Below, in pieces: positions 8,665-14,957 of a stretch of 28,111 nt of DNA. The translations under genes were made by a program, and so were the position numbers. Source of the stretch: a virus; IMG/VR virus record IMGVR_UViG_3300025789_000119, positions 1 to 28,111 of that record. One strand, 5' to 3'. The notes beneath the pieces were generated by a model. That model ran no database searches, was not told where the DNA came from, and saw only the letters and a program-made list of their open reading frames with translations. The number at the start of each line of letters is the position of its first letter. Position 1 is the first letter of the stretch.

Positions 8665-8833
8665 AGGGCTGTAGCCCTACGTTTGCAAGCAAGTTAGCGT
8701 TTGTTTGCGAGCCGCCGTCATATAAAGACACAGCTCGAGGTACCGGATGACCGCCTCTGTAATGCTGTAACGCTAAGGTGATATTGTGCAACTCAGATAA
8801 TGTCAAAACATTCTTTGCCCTGTCTGGGCAAAG
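8665..8833 (+). ncRNA. Candidate structured RNA with a possible pseudoknot
   Basis: Four hairpins follow one another. Hairpin A is 8665-8678. Hairpin B is 8685-8692 with 8701-8708. Hairpin C is CGAGC 8708-8712 with GCTCG 8733-8737. Hairpin D is GAGG 8737-8740 with CCTC 8754-8757, and an inner CGG/CCG closing an ATGA loop. The loop of B (TTAGCGT, 8694-8700) is exactly complementary to ACGCTAA at 8770-8776, giving a potential 7-bp pseudoknot that encloses C and D. A further 8-bp hairpin lies at 8813-8833. The strand is chosen because neighbouring genes are on plus and is not proven. I do not recognise the RNA family. Confidence 0.4.
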
Positions 8834-8933
8834 TGTGACTGAACAATCTAGATAATATTTAAAGTGCTTCGCACTAATTGATCACTAACTATTCTTTGAT
8901 AGACTACGAAAAGTTCGAGCGCAAGCGAAGAAC

Positions 8934-8953
8934 AGAAGAACGTAAGTTCTTCT
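8934..8953 (+). terminator. Candidate terminator hairpin
   Basis: AGAAGAAC and GTTCTTCT form an 8-bp stem with a GTAA tetraloop, followed by a short T-containing stretch (TTAATG). The stem is AT-rich and the T-run is poor, so termination would be weak. Its position, after the structured region and just before a late promoter, suits ending an upstream transcript. Confidence 0.35.
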
Positions 8954-8964
8954 TTAATGTGCGG

Positions 8965-8971
8965 ATAAATA
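8965..8971 (+). promoter_or_regulatory. Late promoter motif ATAAATA
   Basis: GGATAAATATC lies 19 bases before the ATG at 8991. By analogy with T4 late promoters transcription would start near 8977, leaving a leader of about 14 bases that still contains AGGGA as ribosome binding site. Confidence 0.6.
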
Positions 8972-8990
8972 TCACATAGGGACAAATGCC

Positions 8991-10361
8991 ATGAAAGTAT
9001 ATGAAATAATCGCTGAATCTAGTCAGTTAGCTGAGATAAGTTTTGGAGGAGTTGCAGATCGAGTTTCTGGCTGGTTTGGTCGTGACGAAGCTGGTATGGC
9101 CAAACTGTCATTAAAAGCATTCTTAGAAAAAACCAGTAATGATGTTGCTCAACAAGCTGTTGCTAAAGGTGTAACTCCTTCAAAAATTATTGCTGATAAA
9201 GTGGCCAATATAGCCAGTGACGAAGCAAGAATTCAACAAGAAATTGAACGTGTGGCCAACAAAAACGGCACCACAATGACCAAAGAACAGGCTATAGATT
9301 ATATCAATGCTAGAGCTAGAAAGAAAAAACAACCGCCATTAGCAACTGAAAAAGATGTGTTGCTTGATGAAAAATGGCAAGATCCTAGCTTTCAAGATCA
9401 AATCAAAAAAGCAGCCAACAAAAGATTAAGAACCAACAATTATGGTCCTAATGCCACTAATGTTGGTGCCGGTACAGGTGGCAAAGTTGCCGCTGGAGCC
9501 GCTGGAGTAGGAGTAGTTGGCGGAGTTGTTGAATGGGCCACTAGTATGGGTGCTGTCGAAGCAGCTTTGACGGCGGCCAACATCTATGAATTTTACAAAG
9601 CCTACAGCGAATTTGCTTCGCGCATGCAATCAGCCAGCGAGCACAGAAAAGATAATTCATGGACATCTGCACAATATCAAGAAACTCTTAATCAAGAAAC
9701 TATGATTTTGATTTCCACATGGGCTGAATTGGTCATAGCTCCTGCTATTATTAAAAAGCTATTTAATTTTGTTGGCAACACATTTACTTTAACAGCCAGC
9801 GGACGTATCATCAAATGGATTGCCGGCAAGTTTCCCAAGTTTGCTTCTGCGGTAAACGGTGCAACCAATGTCATGATACGAGACTGGATCAATGAAAATG
9901 ACAATGCCAAATGGCTAGCTGTGCAAATTGGCACTTGGTTAGGATCTGCTGTTCCTGGAATTGCCGAAGCGTTTCAAGCTGTAGGTTCTGCTATCAATCC
10001 TTGGTTCCCAAGTGATCCTAAACCTGGCGACAATACAGCCGCAAGTCCTAACGGAACTACTAACAATGGTCAAGCAGCTGTTAATGCAACATCGACAGAT
10101 GGCGCCGGCGGGCAATATCAAGGTACGTGGCATATTGATCCATTAACTGGAAAAGATGCGCAAGGTCGTCAATTCTATGATAAGAACCCTAACGCTATAC
10201 GCAACTGGGATGTTACTGATTGGGTAACTGGTCCTGATAACAATTTTATTCAGAATCCTAAAAATCCTGTGCAAATATTGTCTAAACCAGTGTGGTGGCA
10301 TGTTGACCCATCATACTTAACTAAAGATCAGTTAAGATTAAAAACGCAAGGCGACGATTAA
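8991..10361 (+). CDS. Unrecognised protein, probably virion-associated (456 aa)
   Basis: The start is supported by AGGGA 9 bases upstream and a late promoter motif just before it. Residues 1-20 (MKVYEIIAESSQLAEISFGG) resemble the short leader peptides seen on many phage structural proteins. Residues 1-150 are charged and helical. Residues about 160-185 are Gly/Ala/Val-rich, and further hydrophobic stretches follow near 240-258 and 305-330, which may be membrane-active or buried helices. The C-terminus is Trp/Asp/Pro-rich (GTWHIDPLTGKDAQG, NWDVTDW, PVWWHVDPSYL). Such a mix could fit an internal or DNA-ejection protein, but that is only a guess. Its stop interlocks with that of the convergent gene in a shared TTAA. 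Confidence 0.75.
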   Translation: MKVYEIIAESSQLAEISFGGVADRVSGWFGRDEAGMAKLSLKAFLEKTSNDVAQQAVAKGVTPSKIIADKVANIASDEARIQQEIERVANKNGTTMTKEQAIDYINARARKKKQPPLATEKDVLLDEKWQDPSFQDQIKKAANKRLRTNNYGPNATNVGAGTGGKVAAGAAGVGVVGGVVEWATSMGAVEAALTAANIYEFYKAYSEFASRMQSASEHRKDNSWTSAQYQETLNQETMILISTWAELVIAPAIIKKLFNFVGNTFTLTASGRIIKWIAGKFPKFASAVNGATNVMIRDWINENDNAKWLAVQIGTWLGSAVPGIAEAFQAVGSAINPWFPSDPKPGDNTAASPNGTTNNGQAAVNATSTDGAGGQYQGTWHIDPLTGKDAQGRQFYDKNPNAIRNWDVTDWVTGPDNNFIQNPKNPVQILSKPVWWHVDPSYLTKDQLRLKTQGDD

Positions 10362-10591
10362 AGCAATGGCATTTGCGATGTCTTAGTGGCTTCAATATTT
10401 TCATTGATAATAGTGTACATGAATTCGCGGTCTTCTGCACTATAAACTGTGAGAAGATCGTTTACCGTAACTCCACCCCGCATGTACCAACTAATTCTAA
10501 ATAAATCTTCTTTAAATCGTTTGGTTTCTTTTTCTAGCCCAATTAGTTTGTCTTGAATCTCGTGAGGAGTCAAACCAATCAGGCTATCTCG
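10358..10591 (-). CDS. Tail assembly chaperone extension ORF, reached by -1 frameshift from gp26
   Basis: This reading frame overlaps the end of gp26 in the -1 frame. The only nearby start is a TTG at 10573 without a ribosome binding site and buried in a predicted RNA stem, so independent initiation looks unlikely. From the slippery site the frame is open through RDSLIG into TPHEIQDKLIG, LFRISWYMRGGVTVNDLL and DREFMYTIINENIEATK, 77 residues in all. A shift would give a gp26 fusion of 349 residues. Small proteins with an ISWYMRGG motif occur beside gp26 in related phages as I recall, and may correspond functionally to gp51. The helical, charged character fits the T domain of tail assembly chaperones that bind the tape measure. 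It ends convergently with the 456-residue gene. Confidence 0.7.
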   Translation of the reverse strand, partial: RDSLIGLTPHEIQDKLIGLEKETKRFKEDLFRISWYMRGGVTVNDLLTVYSAEDREFMYTIINENIEATKTSQMPLL

Positions 10592-10597
10592 AAAAAA
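10535..10597 (-). promoter_or_regulatory. Programmed -1 frameshift signal (slippery site plus stem-loop)
   Basis: On the minus strand, the codons AAT TTT TTC at the end of gp26 contain the heptamer T_TTT_TTC (10597-10591). After the 4-base spacer GAGA comes a stem: 5' arm UAGCCUGAUUGGUUUG (10586-10571), 3' arm CAAACUAAUUGGGCUA (10550-10535), loop of 20 bases. All 16 positions pair, 13 Watson-Crick and 3 G-U. The same three positions would be A-C mismatches in a plus-strand RNA, so the structure favours the gp26 mRNA. The gp26 stop codon TGA (10581-10579) lies inside the 5' arm, as is common for such recoding sites. Confidence 0.75.
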
Positions 10598-11406
10598 TTG
10601 CTTTGATCCAACTCTACAGTTAAATCAACTTCAGTTCCGCAATTGTCACATTTAACATGATAGGGAGGATTATTCATAGATTTTCTGTTTGCTTCAATAT
10701 GATTTTTGATAGCATCATAAATGTTTTTATCACAGTTGTTGAGCCATTCGTAAATAAAACTACTTTCAGTTACAACTTTGTTAGCTATTTCTACACTTTC
10801 TACGCTAGCCTTGTATAAGTCACTTTGAATAATTGCCAGTTCTTTAAACAATTCATTGATCAGTTCTTGTTGACGTGTTCTATCTTCAATTTCGTCTGTT
10901 TGACGTAATTTTTGTTGTAGCCTGAAGTTGCGTAGGTTAAAGTCTGTGCTTTGACGATAGCTCAAAGGCTGTATTTTGATCACTAGATCTTTAAGAACAA
11001 CTTTACTTTCATACTGCAAGTTACTGAAATACTCAATGATTTTACTTAGATCTAGTTCATATTCGTTTTCAGATTTGCATTTATTGCATGTATGAGTTAC
11101 TGTCATATTGTTACCAAATGTTGCAATACGCAACGCAGCAAAAATTACGTTAATATCCATGATGCTGACTTCCCAAGCGTCTTTGATAGAAGGCACACAG
11201 CTTTCGATAACTGCCACTGTGCTTTCACCACTCAGCAGCGCATCTGGAGTCTTGAGCACAATTTCGTCCATGCCAGTCATGCCGTACACTGGTACATTAG
11301 CAGGGTCTCCTTGAAAACTTCCAGGTGCGGAATAAGCTGCCTGACTGGGTAATTTGATGTAGACTTTAGGTTGTCTAAAAAATTGTTGTAAAGGATTAAC
11401 TGCCAT
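10579..11406 (-). CDS. gp26: Baseplate hub/tail assembly protein gp26-like (275 aa)
   Basis: The protein shows the T4 gp26-type baseplate family pattern: VPVYGMTGMDEIVLKTPDAL (39-58), IESCVPSIKDAW and DINVIFAALRIATFGNNM. Two CxxC pairs (C107/C110 and C253/C256) probably bind zinc. In T4, gp26 acts in baseplate hub assembly. Here the last codons carry a slippery heptamer at residues N270-F271-F272 followed by a strong stem, so a fraction of ribosomes should continue into the downstream -1 frame. The normal product ends EIA four codons after the slip. The start ATG follows GGAGA by 5 bases, and a TATAAATA late promoter lies on the minus strand at 11443-11436. The gene is divergent from the probable tape measure. 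Confidence 0.85.
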   Translation of the reverse strand: MAVNPLQQFFRQPKVYIKLPSQAAYSAPGSFQGDPANVPVYGMTGMDEIVLKTPDALLSGESTVAVIESCVPSIKDAWEVSIMDINVIFAALRIATFGNNMTVTHTCNKCKSENEYELDLSKIIEYFSNLQYESKVVLKDLVIKIQPLSYRQSTDFNLRNFRLQQKLRQTDEIEDRTRQQELINELFKELAIIQSDLYKASVESVEIANKVVTESSFIYEWLNNCDKNIYDAIKNHIEANRKSMNNPPYHVKCDNCGTEVDLTVELDQSNFFEIA

Positions 11407-11418
11407 GTTTATCTCCAG

Positions 11419-11425
11419 ATAAATA
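11419..11425 (+). promoter_or_regulatory. Late promoter motif for the tape-measure gene
   Basis: CAGATAAATATTG, 43 bases before the ATG at 11469. Predicted start near 11431 gives a leader of about 38 bases containing AGGA. It faces the minus-strand late promoter at 11436-11443. Confidence 0.6.
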
Positions 11426-11435
11426 TTGTATCTAG

Positions 11436-11443
11436 TATTTATA
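11436..11443 (-). promoter_or_regulatory. Late promoter TATAAATA for gp26
   Basis: The minus strand reads GCGTATATAAATACTAG, an exact copy of the T4 late consensus TATAAATA. The predicted start near 11430 leaves a leader of about 23 bases to the gp26 ATG at 11406. Confidence 0.7.
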
Positions 11444-11468
11444 TACGCACTTTTTCCAGGAAAAATTT

Positions 11469-14400
11469 ATGGCAGATCCAGAAATCATCAATGCAATCAA
11501 AGAAGGCTTTCAAGCTGTAGCTGGCATGTTGGGCGCAGGTGGCGGCCAAAGCAGTGGTGGAAACAGCGGTGCAGCACCAAAGCCTTCAGGCGACTCTGGT
11601 GTTATCAACAATGCTATGAACGGCATGAAAAAAGTTGGTGAAGAAGCCATACCACTGTATTTAGGTTTTAAACGACTGACCGAAGGAGCCAATCCTGCAT
11701 CAGAAGCACTATTGGGATTTAAAACAGCATTAAGTTCGGTTCATCTTGGACCTCTAGCTGGAGTAGCACAGCAAACTGTAGGATCTATTCTAGATTGGAA
11801 AACACAAATGGACGCCGCCTCCAAAGAAATGGGCATAGGTGGCAATAACATCGGTTTGTTTGTGAAAATGGCCGGTGATGCCGGCGTTACTACAAAACAA
11901 TTTGCAGATATTGTACACAACACTGGAGTGCAATCTGTAGGACTTGGAGCAAATGCACAAAAAGGTGCAGAAGCATTTAGTAAATTAGCTAGCGATGTAA
12001 GACAAAGCCCTATAGGCACTCAGTTGCAAGACTTAGGCATGAGTACTGAAGAGCTAGCATCCGTAACAGCTTTAAGTGCCATTCAAAATCGTAAATCTAA
12101 TATGTCATCGGCTGAAGCTGCTGTTTCAGCACAACAGTTAGCCGTGCAATTAGACGAAACAGCTAGATTAACTGGTGTTAGTCGTGAACAAATGGCTAAA
12201 GAATTAGCTGCAGACGAAAAACGTCCAGAAATTCGTGCGTTAGAAAACTTAATGCAAAAAGAACAAATCGAAGGCTATCAAAAATCTAAAAAAGCAATGG
12301 AGATGTTTGGTCAGCCTATGGTACAATTGACCAGCGAACTAGCATCGGGTAAGTTAAGTAAAGCCGGACAAGCGCAAATGGCTGCACTAGGAGATGCAGG
12401 TAGAGAATATGAAGCGGCATTAAAACAACAAATGGCCGCAAGAAGTCCAGCAGAAAAAGCAGCGGCAGATGCTGCTTTGGAAGTGGCACAAGCACACGTG
12501 GCCGCAAGAATGGCCAGCAAAGAATTTTCATCACAAGCTGTTTATTCAAGCGGTGCAATTGGAGACCAAAGTAAGAAAATGTTAGATGCCAATCAAGGCA
12601 TGGAAAACGTTCAAAAAGCAGCTGCAGAATTCCGTGCTAAAGGCATGAGTGAAAATGATGCATATGTTGCTGCTTTAAAGAAAAATAAAGAAGATGCTGC
12701 AAATTTGCGTCAAGGTAAAGATGAAAAAGGTAAAGATGATCCTGGACAAAACAGCGCAAGACTGTTGAACAAGGCCAACGAAAATGCTGCCACTCAGGCC
12801 GCTGGACTTGCCAACAATTTCAAATTGTTGAATGACGGTATCAAACCCGGTACAAAAATTTATGAAGTTTTTACCAATGCTGTGGGTTATACAGGCAAGG
12901 CACAGAGTACCCAAGAAGCCACTACAGATCAACAAAAAATTGCGAAAGGAGCTGTTGACAGTATTAATAATCAGATACCAGGATCTAAAGCCACACAAGC
13001 AATTCCAGACAAAGATAAAGATGAGACAGGGCGTGTTGCACCTTACAAATCAAGTAGAGATGGCGGAACATTGGCAAAAACCGGAAGCCCAGTTGAACCT
13101 GAAGATGCCATTGTAAAAATTCACAAAGGTGAAACTGTGCTAACACCTGAAGCTACTAAAGGCATGGGCAAGCAATTAAGTGAAGGCAGTAAAGCACCGT
13201 CACCAGCTGAAGTTGCAGAGAATATAAGCTCAGTACCTAGTGCAACAGCCGCTGGACCAGCACCAATGTCAGCTCGCGAAAAAGAAATTACAAAAGATTA
13301 TAGTGATCCTGAAGCAACAGCCGAAGAAATCAAAGGAGCTATTGCTGGTGCACAAAATCAAATTAAATCTTGGTCAAGCGACGTTGCTGAGCAACAAGAT
13401 AAAATTGATCAGCTCAAAGCTATAGGAGCTAAGAGACAGTTAACCAGCGTTGAAGAATTAGATTTAAAAGAAGCTGAACAACAAAAAGCTCGTGCTGAAA
13501 AAAATCTTGCCAGAGAACAAGATACTGTTAAAGTTTTAAGCAATTTAGACGAATATAAAGCTAAACTAGAAACTGAAAATAAACAAAAAACAGTCAAGGC
13601 TAGCGAAGAAGCAGTTAAGATTGCTGAAGATTTAGGAATAAAACAAGTAGAATCTGTAAAAGCCCATGAAGATGAAAAAACCAAAACACTCACTGAAGCT
13701 CAAAAAAATGTGTTGTTTGAAGTAGAAAATTCTCATATGAGTGTTGCTGATAAAATTTCAGGAGCAAACAAGATAGTAGCCAGTGCAACTGAAACATCTT
13801 TAGCATCTGAAAAAGCCGCAGCAACACTGAAGTCTGACATAACTGCCAAAGCCGCAGCAGAGGGTAGGGAATTAACCAATTTAGAAAAAGGCAGAATAGA
13901 ACGCGCCGAGCAAAAAGCAGCAACCGACAAAAAACACCTTGATAATGAAACAAATAGATTAGAAACTTTAAAGAATATTGATGCAATCAAAGCACAAGCT
14001 GAAATTGAAAACAAACAAAAAGTTGTTGAATCTGATAAACAAGCAAGCGAAATATCTGTTGAAGCTAATAAACAAGCAAGCGAAATATCTGGTATTAGTG
14101 CAAAGGAACAAGAAGCTATACAAAAAGAAGCTGTCAGCAAAGCTACAGCAAACGTAAAAGAAACATTAACTATAAACGGCAAAGCTGTTGATCCTAATAG
14201 TCCAGAAGGCAAAGAAGCCATGGGCAAGATACAAGAAGCACAAGCCAAGATGAAAGAAGCCATGGGAGGCATGTTACCCGACATGAGTCAAATGATGGCC
14301 AGCGGCGGCAAATTGACTGTTGACGGAAAAGAAGTTGATCCGAATAGTGTGGCTGGCAAAGACGCCATGAGCAAATTAGACGAAGCTAAATCTACAATGT

Positions 14401-14948
14401 CCAAGTCATTAGGTGGTATGCTGGATATGCCAACCGTCAACCCGCTCAGCAAAGAAGAAGCAATGAAGCAAATTTATTCAGGCGGAGGTACACCATTAAA
14501 TGAGAAAGATAACGGCAGACCAGAAATAAAACCAATTGAAACACTATATTCAAAAGAAGATTTGGCCAAGCGTAGTGCTAGTACCGGTGCTTTAGGAAGT
14601 ATGTTTGCTCCTAAGATTGTAGATCAAAAAGCAGCCGACGCTCAAAAAGCAAAAATAGCCGAAGCTAAAGCCGCTGAAGCTAAAAAGACTTCGGAAGCTA
14701 CACCTAAAAAATCAGATGCAGATAGTAAAAAAGAAGCAGAAGCAAAAAAACGTAACCCAGCCGAACTTAATGAAGGCGACCAAAAAAAAGCCAGTGCTAA
14801 AACGCATGATGCAACCTTAAAAGATCTCAATGACCAGCTAGTACTGTTAAATAAACATATGGTGCAACTAATTAATCACAGTGAGAAATCAGCCGATGCT
14901 AATGCTAAAACAGCTAAAGCCACACAAAAAGCTACAGGCGTAAGATAA
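11469..14948 (+). CDS. Probable tail tape measure protein (1159 aa)
   Basis: The longest gene in the window and almost entirely helical. A Gly-rich N-terminus (20-45) leads to a tail-like region (65-170) with GFKRLTEGANPASEALLGFK and TKQFADIVHNTGVQ. Long Ala/Glu/Lys coiled coils follow. A segment near 535-560 (EDAIVKIHKGETVLTPEATK) resembles the conserved C-proximal motif of tape measures. Internal duplications occur at 655-715 versus 799-859 and at 900-939 versus 949-988. The end is Ala/Lys-rich. The tape measure sets tail length and T4's is gp29 (590 aa); at about 0.15 nm per helical residue this one could span roughly 170 nm. The adjacent frameshifted chaperone supports the call, although it lies on the other strand. 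AGGAAAAA precedes the ATG. Confidence 0.65.
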   Translation: MADPEIINAIKEGFQAVAGMLGAGGGQSSGGNSGAAPKPSGDSGVINNAMNGMKKVGEEAIPLYLGFKRLTEGANPASEALLGFKTALSSVHLGPLAGVAQQTVGSILDWKTQMDAASKEMGIGGNNIGLFVKMAGDAGVTTKQFADIVHNTGVQSVGLGANAQKGAEAFSKLASDVRQSPIGTQLQDLGMSTEELASVTALSAIQNRKSNMSSAEAAVSAQQLAVQLDETARLTGVSREQMAKELAADEKRPEIRALENLMQKEQIEGYQKSKKAMEMFGQPMVQLTSELASGKLSKAGQAQMAALGDAGREYEAALKQQMAARSPAEKAAADAALEVAQAHVAARMASKEFSSQAVYSSGAIGDQSKKMLDANQGMENVQKAAAEFRAKGMSENDAYVAALKKNKEDAANLRQGKDEKGKDDPGQNSARLLNKANENAATQAAGLANNFKLLNDGIKPGTKIYEVFTNAVGYTGKAQSTQEATTDQQKIAKGAVDSINNQIPGSKATQAIPDKDKDETGRVAPYKSSRDGGTLAKTGSPVEPEDAIVKIHKGETVLTPEATKGMGKQLSEGSKAPSPAEVAENISSVPSATAAGPAPMSAREKEITKDYSDPEATAEEIKGAIAGAQNQIKSWSSDVAEQQDKIDQLKAIGAKRQLTSVEELDLKEAEQQKARAEKNLAREQDTVKVLSNLDEYKAKLETENKQKTVKASEEAVKIAEDLGIKQVESVKAHEDEKTKTLTEAQKNVLFEVENSHMSVADKISGANKIVASATETSLASEKAAATLKSDITAKAAAEGRELTNLEKGRIERAEQKAATDKKHLDNETNRLETLKNIDAIKAQAEIENKQKVVESDKQASEISVEANKQASEISGISAKEQEAIQKEAVSKATANVKETLTINGKAVDPNSPEGKEAMGKIQEAQAKMKEAMGGMLPDMSQMMASGGKLTVDGKEVDPNSVAGKDAMSKLDEAKSTMSKSLGGMLDMPTVNPLSKEEAMKQIYSGGGTPLNEKDNGRPEIKPIETLYSKEDLAKRSASTGALGSMFAPKIVDQKAADAQKAKIAEAKAAEAKKTSEATPKKSDADSKKEAEAKKRNPAELNEGDQKKASAKTHDATLKDLNDQLVLLNKHMVQLINHSEKSADANAKTAKATQKATGVR
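13431..14045 (+). repeat. Internal duplication in the tape-measure gene, 61-residue units
   Basis: Residues 655-715 and 799-859 align without gaps. Shared positions include R-x-LT, AEQ, N-x-D, KA and the block ENKQK followed by V two residues later. The offset is 144 residues. The two copies have diverged in DNA, so the duplication is old. Confidence 0.6.
14035..14091 (+). repeat. Short direct repeat in the tape-measure gene
   Basis: A 24-base sequence beginning ATAAACAAGCAAGCGAAAT occurs at 14035-14058 and again at 14068-14091, coding KQASEIS twice with an 11-codon period. The identity at DNA level indicates a recent slippage or duplication event. Confidence 0.75.
14166..14432 (+). repeat. 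Tandem 40-residue module in the tape-measure gene
   Basis: Residues 900-939 (LTINGKAVDPNSPEGKEAMG...) and 949-988 (LTVDGKEVDPNSVAGKDAMS...) are clearly related, both ending near GGML-D. The period is 49 residues. The units look like small folded domains in an otherwise coiled-coil protein. Confidence 0.75.
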
Positions 14949-14957
14949 GGATAATCT

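Larger units (their letters stand above)
8508..8990 (+). other. 483-base gene-free, hairpin-rich region
   Basis: No convincing gene: the short open frames on both strands lack ribosome binding sites and recognisable proteins. The first 300 bases look more GC-rich than the flanks. Hairpins seen include 8541-8560 (CCTGGATC/GATC-A-CAGG), 8665-8678 (AGGGC/GCCCT), 8685-8708 (GCAAGCAA/TTGTTTGC, one G-U), 8731-8767 (nested), 8813-8833 (CTTTGCCC/GGGCAAAG), 8863-8875 (AGTGC/GCACT) and 8934-8953. Two of these carry GNRA-type loops or resemble them. It separates the early operon from the late virion genes, so it might hold a stable RNA, the end of the early transcript or an origin-like element. Confidence 0.6.

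Noticed and set aside
8529-8750. 73-codon open frame on plus in the gene-free region
   Set aside because: No ribosome binding site, Arg/Ser/Gly-rich composition unlike neighbours, and it runs across several hairpins; more likely chance in GC-richer DNA.
8588-8806. 72-codon open frame on minus in the gene-free region
   Set aside because: Begins with TTG, lacks a ribosome binding site and overlaps the structured segment; no recognisable protein.
8911-8930. tRNA T-loop-like GTTCGAGC
   Set aside because: No matching acceptor, anticodon or D arms around it; it folds better as a small hairpin with a GCAA loop.
8508-8990. Group I intron or tmRNA/RNase P-like RNA
   Set aside because: I looked for group I core sequences, a tRNA-like end, a tmRNA tag frame and the RNase P consensus and found none convincing; no split exon is evident.
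13733-14284. 183-codon minus-strand open frame opposite the tape measure
   Set aside because: Mirror of an Ala/Lys/Glu-rich coding region; no promoter or ribosome binding site.
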